Positions 12,046 to 23,450 of a stretch of DNA of 64,000 nucleotides are shown here, one piece after another. A program made the translations under genes and the position numbers. Within the stretch, counting starts at the first letter, position 1; each line of letters begins with the position of its first letter. Origin of the DNA: Buddleja alternifolia (Eukaryota > Streptophyta > Magnoliopsida > Lamiales > Scrophulariaceae); the NCBI GenBank assembly GCA_019426215.1, contig CM033401.1:7011134-7075133 (forward strand). The letters are read 5' to 3'. The notes beneath the pieces were generated by a model. It did not search any database. It had not been told where the DNA came from and worked only from the letters and a program-made list of their open reading frames with translations.

Positions 12046-12360
12046 TTCAAAGTATCGGTCGATATCCGAATATAGCGATACATAATCGGATCGGACCCCT
12101 CGATCCGATAATTCGGCGATATACTTTGTTACCAGTTGGGTATGGTATCGGATACGTCCGATAATATCGGCGATATCATGATAATATCGGATTATTTCAT
12201 ATTATCGGCCGATTTTCGGAGAATATCGGGGATTTTTTGCGATTTTGCTTATTGTTTTTAATGTTGAAAGAAGAGTTTACTGTTGATATATTGCTGTTTC
12301 ATAATGAAGGAAAAGCTTACTGTTGATATCTTCCTGTTAAACCGTGGAAGATTCTGTGAA
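12046..12360. repeat. TATCGG-rich degenerate repeat at the gap edge
   Basis: Variants of TATCGG, CGATATC and CCGATAT recur densely up to the gap. The tract has no reading frame. The composition suggests a degenerate palindromic repeat, which may also explain why assembly failed here. Confidence 0.5.
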
Positions 12361-12460
12361 NNNNNNNNNNNNNNNNNNNNNNNNNNNNNNNNNNNNNNNN
12401 NNNNNNNNNNNNNNNNNNNNNNNNNNNNNNNNNNNNNNNNNNNNNNNNNNNNNNNNNNNN
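12361..12460. other. Assembly gap (100 N)
   Basis: Exactly 100 undetermined bases, probably a placeholder of unknown true length. Any reading frame crossing it is meaningless. Confidence 0.98.
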
Positions 12461-12469
12461 ATAGGAAAA

Positions 12470-13000
12470 CTTAAAATAATTAAGTACAATGGAAAAGTAA
12501 CAACTTCTATAGCCCGATTAAGTACAAACTAAATGAGGCGTCTATTTGTTTTGTATAGAAGTTGTTACTTTTCATAATTAATGACACACCTTTGTGACAA
12601 TTTAGTGACAACAATAAAAAACAAAGGAAAAATTTCATATAGACCCCTCATTTAGTTTGTAATTTGTGACAACTTTTACATTGTAATTTGACATTTTGTC
12701 ATTAATGTATTATTTTCTTGTAGCGTAAGGTATCTTACAATTACACCTCTGTGTGTCTAAAATTCTTACAATTTTATCCCTGTAAACCTTACAAATAGAC
12801 CCTTGAGAGGGTTGTTGGTAAGTTCAAAGAAGTGAGGGGTAGTTTTGGTTATTACACAATAAGTGAGGGGGTTTGTGTGTAATTTTTTCAAAAACAAAAA
12901 TTATTGTCGCTCATTATAAGTATCTAGTGACAATTTTAATATTGTCACTTCAAATTCTGTCATTAATATTACTTTGGGAAAAATAGTAAAACTCCCCTAA
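12470..13000. repeat. Second copy of the nested foldback MITEs
   Basis: A short hairpin (AAAAGTAACAACTTCTATA near 12493 and its reverse complement near 12555) is followed by the same outer MITE and inner CCCCTCA/GTGAGGGG foldback as at 2540-2970. This is the 5' end of the block duplicated between copies A and C. Confidence 0.6.
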
Positions 13001-13525
13001 ATTTGTATCCAAAAAACCCATCAAAATATATTTCAATCTCTTTATTCCATTCTACCAATTTCTCATTTCAAAAAACCCAAAAGTTAGGATTAACAACTCT
13101 TTGGACTAAATTACCTTTCATTCATTAAGTGAAGAATTGATCAATGTATTTTCTTTTAGATTATTTTATTTTAAAAGGTTTTTAATTTTTTAAATTGATA
13201 AATCATATAATACGGATTTTATTTTTCAATATTAAATATTTTAAATATTATGTATAATGAATTTTTTATTTTAATATGGTAATTATATAAAAAATTCTAG
13301 AACTTTTCAAGGATTAAAAAAAATCAAAAAATTAAGATTAATCATAAATAGTACGATTGTCAATATAAAGTTCTAAATAAATAAATTTATACACAAAACT
13401 ACAATTAATTAATTTTAATTTAGAAGGTTAAGGGAAATTAAGTCCATGAATTTATTATCCCTAAATGTAGGAGTTTTTGGGATGAAAGTTGGTGGAGTGG
13501 GTTTTGGATTGAATGATATTTGAAA

Positions 13526-13784
13526 AAAATTACACATAGACCCCCTAACTTATTGTGTAATTACCAAAACCTTCCTTCACTTATTGAAATTACGAACACA
13601 CACCCTCAAGTTAAGGATTTCTTTCAATTACATCCCCTCTATGTTTCAAACCTTACAATTCTACCCCCTGTAATTTTATAAGTAGACCCTTGAGGGGGTG
13701 TCGATAAGTTTTCAATAAGTGAGGGGAGGTTTTTGGTAATACACAATGAATTAGGGGGTCTGTGTGTAATTTTCCCAAGATATT
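13526..13784. mobile_element. MULE-like MITE inserted upstream of copy C
   Basis: The ends are inverted repeats: AAAAATTACACATAGACCCC on the left and GGGGTCTGTGTGTAATTTT-like on the right. It is flanked by GATATTT on both sides, extendable to 9 bases with one mismatch. Copy A carries the unoccupied site AAGATATTT near 3518, so this insertion is specific to copy C. It lies about 170-430 bases before the start codon. Confidence 0.7.
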
Positions 13785-13906
13785 TTTATGGATGGATACT
13801 AAATTTTATTTTAGGGTGGTTTTAGTAATTTTCTTATTATTTTTTGTTGTACTGATCAACTCAGAATATAATAAAAAAACCAAAATAAACTTTTAGATGA
13901 TTCGAT

Positions 13907-13915
13907 TATTAAATA
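13907..13915 (+). promoter_or_regulatory. Altered TATA-like box of MATE copy C
   Basis: TATTAAATA lies 50 bases before the ATG where copies A and B have TATAAATA, a one-base insertion that weakens the consensus. Whether it still works cannot be judged from sequence. Confidence 0.4.
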
Positions 13916-13956
13916 CAACTGAGAAAATAAAAGACGAAAATCACGAAGGAGAGGCC

Positions 13957-14304
13957 ATGGATTATAGCAGCAGCATAGAAGAGAGTTTTCTGCTAAGCCA
14001 TAAAACAGAAAAAAAGGGATATGATTTGAAGGCAAAAATATGCGAAGAATCAAAGAAAATATGGAGGGTTGCAACTCCAAGTGTCATTTCAAGAGTTTCT
14101 TCATTTGGAACCATTGTTGTAACGCAGTCGTTTATCGGACATATAAGTTCAGTTGATCTTGCTGGTTATGCACTTGTTCAAACCCTAAGTGTCCGGTTTG
14201 TGAATGGAATACTGGTAAGTGGTAACTTCTTCATTAATTGATCATATCCTTTTATGTATCTGTATACATCATGTTATAAGTCTTTTCTTTAATTCAGTGT
14301 GTGT

Positions 14305-14340
<36 letters not shown>

Positions 14341-17300
14341 GTTACTTTGCAAAAGATATGTAGATGTACATATATTTGTATTTAGAACGATTTGGATCTT
14401 TTGTTTAAATTTGTTGTTTCATATTTTACGTCAGTGGATTATATGCACTTGAATGGAATATTGGTAACTTCTTCATTAATTAATCATGTCCTTTTATATA
14501 TCTGTCTTATGTTATGGGTTTTTTTTTATCCTTCTTCACTAATTAATCATATCCTTTTAAAAACAAATCATATTTGTGATGACACAGTGATTGGGGGACG
14601 GAGGCATTGCCCCCGGCCAGAAGTAAAATTATGTCCTATATGGTTTGTAGCTAGCCTCTAACAGCCATGGACGTATACATTACTCACTGAACTACGGATT
14701 AGACACATAATTTTAAGTACTTGTTACTTTTTTTTTTCCCCACAGTTTGGGATGTCAAGTGCTACCGAAACTCTTTGTGGCCAAGCGTTTGGAGCAAAAC
14801 AGTACCATATGATGGGTATTTACCTCCAAAGATCGTGGTTTATTGATCTCATCACACTAACAATTTTACTCCCTATTTTTATATTTGCGGCGCCAATCTT
14901 TAACCTACTCGGTGAAGAAGAAGCTACAGCTAAATCCGCGGGAAATATTTCTTTGTGGTTCGTCCCTTTTATATATGGCGCTATTTTTAGCTTGACGATA
15001 CAAATGTTTCTACAAGCGCAACAAAAAAACATGATCATTGCATGGCTATCCGCTCTCCAGTTTGGAATCCACATTCTACTGTCGTGGCTTTTCGTCATTG
15101 TTCTGAAGCTCGGAATCTCTGGTGCAATGGGTGCACTATGCATATCTTCATGGTTTGTGGTGTTTGGAGAATTTCTGTACATTTTTGGCGGTTGGTGCCC
15201 TGAGACGTGGAAAGGTTTCACTATAGCCGCGGTGAAGGACTTGTTGCCCGTCGTGAAGCTCTCGATATCCTCTGGTGTGATGATTTGGTAAACTTTTGTT
15301 GTTATCGTTTTTGTCATATATGAATGTCTTACGGAAAAAATGGGTATTAGCACAAATAGTTTTTCGAAGAGTATGGATCACACTCCAGGGACGGAGTCAG
15401 GAATTTTATAGAGGGGGGAATGAGATTATTGTGATATAGCTATACACTAGGTTCAATTACAACTTTTGACATACTTTATACTCTTATATCTCTTTCATTA
15501 TAGCTAGGATTTTGGGTTTGGGGGTGGCGAACTCAAATAAAAGGGAGAAGCGTGATATTTTTTTATTTTTGGGGGGGAGGGGGGGGGCGAAATTCAAATA
15601 TCAAAAATTTTGTAAAATAAAAAAAATAATTTTTCAAAATTGAGGGGAGCGAGCGCACCCTCCAGCCCCGACTCCGTCCCTGATCACACTTAACATGTAC
15701 GAAATCAGAATTCTTAGTGCTCCAACATAAATGTTTTGGCTAACATGGATACCCATCTTAGGCAATTTGAAGGGAGTAAAAATTTGAATTCCATATTAGA
15801 AACTAAGATAATCAGGATAAATTAGCTTTATGTCTATGATAATTTCTAACTGCACTAGTAATAAATGGGATAATATTATTTTACGTCTTCCAAGTATACC
15901 ACTTTTCTGATTTTGGTCTCACTTGCAAACCTTATATCAATGCTACTATTCGAGGATAAAATAGATTATTTATTGGTTCCGTGGTGGAAAGTGTCAAAAA
16001 TGGTGTTTTTAGGGTGCCAAATTCAATCTATATATGGTGTATTATCAATTTGCCGGAAGAACTAATATATAGGAACTATCGGAGGGACCAAATCTGATGA
16101 AAAAAATGAAAAAGTGGTAAAATTGAAGGACGTAAATAAAATTATCCCACTAAATTATTATTCTATACTATATATGTTTTTGTAAAATTATGTGTATCTT
16201 GGTTGCTTTATAGCTTGGAAATGTGGTACTATGCAATTCTGGTCTTATTGGCTGGATACATGAAAAATGCAAAGGTCGCCATAGCTGCCTTTTCTATTTG
16301 GTAAGTCCTCATTAAGAGTTTGTTCTTTGGGCATAGTTGCATTTTGGTCCTATAAGATAGGGAACACGCACTTTTGGTCCAGGACTTTACACTACTTCAA
16401 TCCTAACCCCAAAATTTCAAAATTTTCGGCACATTTCGTCCTTATTTTCACATACCTCATCCATTCTCCTTATCTTATGCAACCAAAAAATGCAATTTAG
16501 CCTTACTATGTGTTTTCCTGATAATTAATCAAGATATTTTCTAATTGAAAGTTGAATTTTCAGCCTTAATATCTTTACTTGTATCTTCATGATCATCCTC
16601 GGCATTATGGGTGCTGCATGGTATGTATTTTAAGCTCATTCAAAACACTGAAAATCCCTTCTTGATTAACTTTTATGATAATATATTCGTTTGAAAAGAA
16701 ATAATTAATTGACAATTTTTCTAAATCAGTGTGCGAGTCGCGAATGAGCTAGGAAGGGGCGACACCAGAGCTGTGAAATTTTCGATTAAAGTCTTAATAA
16801 ATACTTCACTCATACTAGGGATATTCTTTTGGATTCTTTGCTTGGTTTTTGGTAACAAAGTCGGCTATTTGTTCACGAATGAAGAGGAAGTCGCGAAGAG
16901 CGTATCGGATCTTTCTCCTCTTCTTGCTTTAACGATATTGCTTGGTAGCATTTATCCGATTCTCTCAGGTTAATTCTATTTCAGTCTTGATCATCGAATT
17001 TGGTATCTCATATTCTAAATACGAAGGAATGGAATTAAATTAGTAACAAAAACGAGGGCGGAAAATATATTTATCCCGTTTTTACGCCGAATGTTTTAAG
17101 TGTTTTTTCCCTTGATTCTGTACTTGTTTTGCTCTCAGGTGTGGCGATAGGAGCAGGCCTGCAGACTAAAGTTGCATATATAAATTTAATTTGCTTCTAT
17201 GTGATTGGACTACCAATTGGAGCTGTACTTGGATATGTCATTCATCTTCAAGTTGTGGTAATATATTTAAGGGAAGATTTCACTTTTGGTCTCATAACTT

Positions 17301-20300
17301 AGGCTTTTTTCAATTTTGGTCTCATTGTTTACGGGTTTATCGCATTTTTTCCCATAACTTGCATTTTTTTCTCAATTTTGGTCCCATTGGTGATTTTTGT
17401 CTAAAAACTAACGGGAGACGACACGCTCCGTTAGTCAAACCTAGGGTCAGATTTGGGAGGGGAAAATAGATCACGTGGTGGTGGGTTGGTTGGGTTTGGG
17501 TGTGGGTGTGGGGAAGAAGATGAGTTGGTGGTGGCTGCGGATCTAGGGTGAGAGTGGTGGTGGTGGTGGTGGATCTGGATTGAGGGTGGTGGTGGCTCCA
17601 GAATACGGATTGAAGGTGGTGGCGGTGCCGGAATACAGAGTGAGGGTGGCGGCGGCAGGCTTGTATTGTGTGTGGTGGTGGCGGCAGCAGCAATTTTCAA
17701 TGAGGGTGGTGGTGGCACGTACGTGGTGGTGGTGGCTGCGGATCTGGGGTGAGAGTGGTAATGGTGGCGGCTGATCTGGATTGAGGAGGGTGGTGGCTCC
17801 AGAATATAGATTGATGGTGGTGGCGGCGCCGGAATATGGAGTGAGGGTGGTGGCAGCAGCGATTTGCAGTGGGAGTGGTGGTGGCAGGTCCGTTGTGGTG
17901 GTGGCAGGTCCGTTGTGGTGGTGGCACCGACATCTGGAATGGAAGGAGGCAGCGGGCTTGTGTTTGATGATGGCGGTCGGTCTTGGAGTGGCCGCGGCGG
18001 TGGAGGTGGGGAAGGTGGTGTTCATGGTATTGGTGATGGAGTTGCTGTAGAGATTAAAATTAGGGTTTTGGGTATAAGTTTTGGTGAAGGAGATGAAGAA
18101 GAAAAAAAGGAAAAATCAAATTCAAAAATAGAAAATACTAAAAAATTAAAAAAAATAAGTTTTTAGACAGAGCACATGCCACGCACGTGTCGTCTCCGTT
18201 AGTTTTGAAGACAGAAATCACTAATGGACCAAAATTGAGAAAAAATGCAAGTTATGGGATAAAATGTGATAATCCCGTAAACAATGAGACCAAAATTGAA
18301 AAAAAACCTAAGTTATGGGACCAAAAGTGAGATTTCCCTATATTTAATTTTTTTTTATGTGACACGCACTCACGATGCGTATGCATGTGAAAAAAAATGA
18401 AAAATAAAAGATATTTTTGATTAAAATATAAAAAAAATAAAAGTATTTAAGTTTTGAAATTGATATTATATTGATTTTCACAGGGTATATGGATTGGAAT
18501 GACCAGTGGAGTCGTGACTGAGATGCTTGCACTAAGCTTCATGATATGGAAAACGAATTGGGACGAAGAGGTAAATACAAATGATTATAGAGGAAAAATT
18601 GCACTTTTAGTCTCACAAAGCAGCTAGGTGCTCAATTAGACCCAAATTTTACGGGACTTGCATATTGAGTCCCAAAAGATGAAATTCCGTTGCATATTTA
18701 GTCCTAACAGTTAAGAAAAGACAAAAAATTGTTAGTTGACTTTTAAAAATTACATAACCCCCCCCCCCCTCCCCCCAAAATTATATAAAACCTGCAAACT
18801 CTCCACCATTTGGTTTAAATATATTTTAATTTATTCTTTTTTCTTTCCCTTTTCCCTCTTCTTCCCCTAGGCTTCAACAAACCCACTTACTAGGCACGTT
18901 CTGCAACCTGCCTCCACCAACATTGATTCATTGCTGTCGTAGCATCCCCACCACCAACACCACCACCCCAAATTTACTCCCAAATCTCTCCACCCCAAAA
19001 ACCGCAACAAACCATTGCATCTCCACCGTCTCGCCTAGATCGCGAATCCACCACGCATCGCCACCCTCCCACCTTTCAGATGTATATATTTTCCTTGATT
19101 TTTCATCGGATTTTTTTGGTTTTTGTTTTTTATTTTCATATTTATTTTTTGTTTTTTCATATTTTTATGAACTTTTCTTGATGTTTTGATTTTGTTTTCT
19201 TTATTTTTTCTATTTTCCTGATTTGTTCTCTGATTGTATTTTTTTTAATTTCCTAATTTTTTTAATTTGTTTTCTATATTGTCTTAATTTTTTTAGTTAT
19301 CCTTTTTTGTTTATCATTTTTTTTATTTTTCTCGAATGTTTTTATTTCTCTTATGATTTTTTCTTATTTTCTTCCATTTTTCTTTATTATGTAATTTTTT
19401 TTTTGTTTAATTTTTTCTCTAACAAAATTCTTACTTTTTTTTAATTGAGTTTTTGATTTTTCAAGAATTCTAAGTTTTCCTTTTTTCTTCTGATTTCTTT
19501 TAAAAATTTCTTAAATTTAAGAAAAACTCATTATTTTTCATAATATTTTTTAAAAAGTACTCAACAAAATAAGTACAATCCAAAAGAAAAAATATAAAAA
19601 ATTAGAAGAAAATCTAGAGAAAAAACTCAAAAATAAGAAAAAAAATTATAAACAAAATAGGAGAAATTCAAAAAAACAATAAAATATAGAAAACAAACTA
19701 GGAAAATATACAAAAAAAATTAGAAAAAATTTGAAACGTTGAGAAAATTATGGGGAAAAAATAGAAAACAAAGCTGAAAATATAAAAAATAAGGAAAACA
19801 ATCCTGCAAAAATCAAATAAAATACTTCATAAAGTTGGGAGCGTGGCGACACTAGATGGAGACGCGATCTAGCTCGGCGGATAGATGTTGGCGAGACGGT
19901 GGCATCTAGATGGGGTGGGGATGCGACGATTTATTGTGGTTTGTGGGTGGAGAGATTTGGGCGGAATTTTTGGGATAGTTGTGTTCGGTATGGGCGGAAT
20001 TGTGTGTGCAAGGGTGTTGGTGGGAGGGGCGGGACGGCGGCTTTGAAGCAGCATCGGTGTGGCAGGTTGCAGAAAGGTGATCAGGGAGTAGGCCTGTCGA
20101 AGCCTTGGAGAAGAAGAGAAAAAAGGAAAGGAAGACAGAAAAAATAAAAAAGAAAGAATCGGAAAAAATACATTTTAAACCAAAGGGGGGAGTTTGCAAG
20201 TTTTACATGATTTCGGGGGGGTCTTACGCAATTTTCAGTAGTTGATTAATAGTTTTCGTCAATTTTTAACGACCAGGACTAAATGTGCAATAAAATTTCA

Positions 20301-20519
20301 TCTTGTGGGACTCAATGTGCAAGTCCCGTAAAGTTTGGGACCGATAGTGCATACCTAGCTATTTTGTGGGATTAAAAGTGCAATTTTTCTATTTTAATTA
20401 TTTAAAACGTTTTAGTTTTTAATTACGTTTTTAATTATGTTTTATAGGTATCTAAAACTTCGGCACGTTTGAAAAGGTGGCATCTGAAATCTTCACATGA
20501 TCAGAATTTGAAAAATTGA
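13957..20519 (+). CDS. MATE efflux transporter (DETOXIFICATION/DTX family), copy C, apparently intact
   Basis: Eight exons join into one open frame of 486 codons: 13957-14214, 14746-15287, 16214-16300, 16564-16620, 16730-16968, 17139-17257, 18484-18570 and 20448-20519 (TGA). All introns are GT..AG and phases agree. The product is a multi-pass membrane antiporter (family norm 12 helices, two six-helix halves) that exports organic compounds in exchange for H+ or Na+. Family marks include EESKKIWRVATPS at the N-terminus, SSATETLCGQAFGAKQYHMM after the second helix, the exon 2/3 junction MICLEMWYY, VRVANELGRGD in exon 5 and VAIGAGLQTKVAYIN in exon 6. By memory it is closest to the Arabidopsis DTX21-26 type; substrate and membrane are unknown. 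The start at 13957 is preferred over an in-frame ATG 60 bases upstream because it has a GCCATGG context, is conserved in copies A and B, and the upstream ATG precedes the TATA-like box. Introns 6 and 7 carry large inverted repeats. Confidence 0.92.
17271..18338. mobile_element. MULE-like foldback element in intron 6 of copy C
   Basis: Long terminal inverted repeats of about 170-190 bases begin GGGAAGATTTCACTTTTGG and end CCAAAAGTGAGATTTCCC. A perfect 9-bp duplication TATATTTAA flanks it (17262-17270 and 18339-18347), the size expected for Mutator-like transposition. The 1068-bp element has no transposase. Its centre (about 17460-18050) is a GGTGGT/GGCGGC-rich tract, and open frames on both strands there are low-complexity artefacts. 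Confidence 0.82.
18592..20390. mobile_element. Large foldback element in intron 7 of copy C
   Basis: The left end GAAAAATTGCACTTTTAGTC pairs with the right end, whose reverse complement reads GAAAAATTGCACTTTTAATC. The arms stay complementary for several hundred bases, into the GC-rich stretches at about 18870-19080 and 19840-20100 (for example TTCTGCAACCTGCC on the left and GGCAGGTTGCAGAA on the right). The core is T-rich then A-rich. There is no transposase, and a target duplication was not clear. It is probably a non-autonomous DNA element of the same general type as its neighbour in intron 6. Confidence 0.72.
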
Positions 20520-21540
20520 AGGCTCAAGTGCTCAACAGCCACTATGATCACTTTCTATACAATCTTGGCTACAAATAGTATTTTCCGGGATGCACTCGAT
20601 CTGCTGATCCAACGGTTATAGATGCGCTAGCATTGTAGTACGTCGTCTTAAAAAAAATAATTCTCACTATGTATCGTTTAATCATGAATAGCAATCTGAG
20701 CAAGTTTGGTACACTTTGAAATAATATTCACAAAGATTTTTCAATCAAATAGTATCTCTTACGTCTAAGGGTAAATTACATACATTCTTTGCATAGGATC
20801 GTAATTATGAAACACATACTCATAATTGGTGAAATTTTCATAACTTCCTCTATAAACATATTACACTTCCACCATCGGTTAGTTGAAAAAAAAAAACACA
20901 GATTATAACCTCACCCCTTGATAAAATCAAGTAGGTAATTTACAAAACCTCAGAGATTTCATGGTAATTGCCCAATAAGTGAGGTGCATGTATGTAATTA
21001 TCCCTGCTTCTAAAGATTATACAACGTAACTCAAAGAAAAATTTTATGTTCAACGTATTATCTTTTCAATAGATTATAAGCCGGCAATATCTGACAGTCA
21101 ACATATCTTCTAGTGCAAGCTCACGATCTTGTCGACTTGAGAACACCCTATAAAGATGATTATACTAGACTTGAGATACGACGAAAGGCAATTGACATTG
21201 ATTTTTAGTACAAACTCGATTAAAAGTCGAACTTCAAGAAGATTTATGTTTTTACGTTGAATTCCATTTACGAAGCACGCTTTATAAGCCATTGTGCATC
21301 CAACATTTTGAAGGCAACACAGAAAAGGTGGTCAAAAACCATTTCATCTTCGTTCAACAATTCCAGGAATCGGTGTCCAGCCAAAGTATTAGGCTTCCCT
21401 GCAGAATTTCATACTTCAAAACATTATTATAAATAAGCCCAATGCATTAAAAATTGAGCCTAATCATAATGTGCAGGTCCATATTGATTCACCGACAATA
21501 GTTGAATTTGGTGAAATTTACTTATAGTTGAAGGGACAAA
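20520..21540. other. 3' flank of copy C, no gene seen
   Basis: After the stop codon the sequence turns AT-rich, with no convincing polyadenylation signal among many AT words. A foldback fragment with CCTCACCCCTTG/GTGAGGTG words lies at about 20770-21000. The part at 21060-21430 is less repetitive and more GC-balanced, but I recognise no frame in it. Confidence 0.4.
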
Positions 21541-21547
21541 GTGTATT

Positions 21548-22637
21548 TTGCCCTAGTTTAGGGCAAAATGCACTTTGTCCCCCATAAACTATACCCTTTG
21601 TATCAAATATCCCCTTGAATGGTAGAAAAATACACTATACCCATGAAATTTTCCTTATTACCCTTACCCGTTATTTTTCCTTTCCTTTTTCATTTTCTCC
21701 ACCAATTTTTTCTTTTTCACAAATTTTCTTTTCTTACATAGATTGGTTAAAATTTATCCAAAGCATTACATTTAAGGAATGAAAAAAAATAATTTGCAAT
21801 ATTTTCTTAGCACAAACGTTGAATTCATTTGGTGAGAACACATTATATAAATACTTGAAAATATTCAACTAAGGTGTTGTGCCAAAAAATTTAAATTAAT
21901 TTCAAATAGATTTTTAATATATTTTGATAATATATATGTATGTGTATGTCTGTGTCTGTGTGTATTTTAAATCAGGGGGTGTAAGGATATGTATATTTTC
22001 GGTTAGTTTAAATACATTTATTCAAATATATATTGTTAAAATATAATATGTTAGCATTAAGTATATATATATATATATATTAGTAAATTAGGGTATTAAA
22101 AATACACATATATGTAGTAAGAAAATATGCATAAAAGATATTTGTTATAAATAATTTGATTTTGTAATGATGCGTTAGTTTAATTTCATCATAGGATAAT
22201 ATATGTGATATCACCAAATTAATATATTATTATTGCTAAACTATTATTTTAAATAATTAGTTATAATGTAAATTTTATCTAATCTATGTAAGAAAAAGAA
22301 ATTTGTGAAAAAGCAAAAAAGGTGGAGAAATTGAAAATTGAAAGAAAAAAATAACGGTTAGGTAATAAAGACAATTCCATGCAATTTGTGTGTGGGGGGG
22401 GGGGGGGGGGGGTATTTTTCTCTAGTTCAGGTGTGTATTTGGCACCTAAGAAAAAGAAATTTGTGAAAAAACAAAAAAGGTGGAGAAATTGAAAATAACG
22501 GTTAGGTAATAAAGATAATTCCATGCAATTTGTGTGGGGGGTGGGGGTGGGGGTAAGTGTATTTTTCTCTAGTTCAGGGTGTATTTGGTACAAAAGGTAT
22601 AGTTCAGGGGGGCAGAGTGTATTTTGCCCTAGTTTAT
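21548..22637. repeat. Foldback element with an internal duplication
   Basis: The left end holds two facing copies of the word AAAGTGTATTTTGCCCTAG, and the right end (about 22600-22637) carries AGTGTATTTTGCCCTAG beside CAGGGGGGC. Inside, a segment of about 150-170 bases starting AAGAAAAAGAAATTTGTGAA is repeated in tandem (about 22290-22440 and 22450-22595), each copy ending in a G-run. No coding capacity is seen. Confidence 0.55.
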
Positions 22638-22769
22638 ATGAACTTCATGTGCTTCGGCGCGATCCAATGATTATCTATGAATCATTACCTAACAAATTTA
22701 AACCTTTTCTGGTGGGATACAAGAAGATGTTAAAATGCAAATTCTTAAGGAAACTGGGTTTGTGGAAGG

Positions 22770-23450
22770 TAACCTACCTATGAAAAGAATGCAGATTCTT
22801 GGTACTGGAAGAAAATGTTGGCCATCAGAACAACCTTTCTGGATGCAATTGATGTAGTATATAACACATGGAGGCGAGGTAAGTTTACTATTCATAATGC
22901 ATATGAACATGTAATAGAACATAATGAGGAAGTGGATTGGAAAAAATTGATATGGGGTAAAGGTCCTCTGGCGAAACATAGGTTTATTGTACGGCTTGCT
23001 GCACATAATAGGCTCAAAACAAGGGACAGATTGAGTAGATGGATACCGATTGATGATGATAGATGTCTGTTATGTGTTGAGCATGCGGAGTCAAGGGATC
23101 ATATTCTTTTTCAGTGTGAGTTTGCTAGAGAGGTTATGATCGACTGCTGGGCCAAAATGGGAATAAAATGTAGATATGGAGTAGTTTACCAGTGGGTTTT
23201 GAGAATTAGTAAAGGGAAAACTAAGCCAAGTAATGTAAAAAGAGGCATTTTTGCTGCTATTGTTTACTTTTTATGGATGGAGAGGAATAGTCGGTTGATT
23301 GGAAAGGGTAGGAAAATTGTCAAAGAAATTGTAGAGATGATATGGAGTGTTGTGAAATGTAAATTTGATATGAGATAGCCCAGGTATACCTGAAGTATAT
23401 GTATAGTTTTGAGATTAATACAATTTTGCTTACTTCTTCCAAAAAAAAAT
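22770..23450 (+). mobile_element. LINE 3' fragment (zf-RVT region)
   Basis: The open frame 22815-23378 encodes a LINE zinc-binding linker: GKFTIHNAYEHV, WGKGPLAKHRFIVRLAAHNR, RLSRWIPIDDDRCLLC and HILFQCEFAREVM, with the expected Cys/His spacing. It stops at 23376-23378 and is followed by an A-rich tail at about 23441-23450. There is no RNase H part, so this LINE type ends after the linker. The 5' end is truncated by insertion. It is not a host gene, although the 187-codon frame could be mistaken for one. Confidence 0.8.

Noticed and set aside
12283..12532. Open frames running through the N gap
   Set aside because: They exist only because N codons are read as open.
13897..13956. In-frame upstream ATG that would add 20 residues to copy C
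   Set aside because: It lies upstream of the TATA-like box, is out of frame or absent in the other copies, and the later ATG has a better context.
14820..15381. Antisense frames of 177 and 77 codons under exon 2 of copy C
   Set aside because: They are mirror frames of a well-supported coding exon with clean splice sites.
17337..18166. Several overlapping open frames on both strands (Pro/His-rich on one, Gly/Val/Trp-rich on the other)
   Set aside because: They are translations of a GGTGGT/GGCGGC microsatellite inside a foldback element; no domain and no start context support a gene.
18923..19444. Frames rich in Thr/Pro and then in Phe/Leu
   Set aside because: They fall in the arm and T-rich core of a foldback element and show composition bias only.
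22815..23378. 187-codon frame as a possible host gene
   Set aside because: Motifs and the A-rich tail identify it as the linker region of a truncated LINE.
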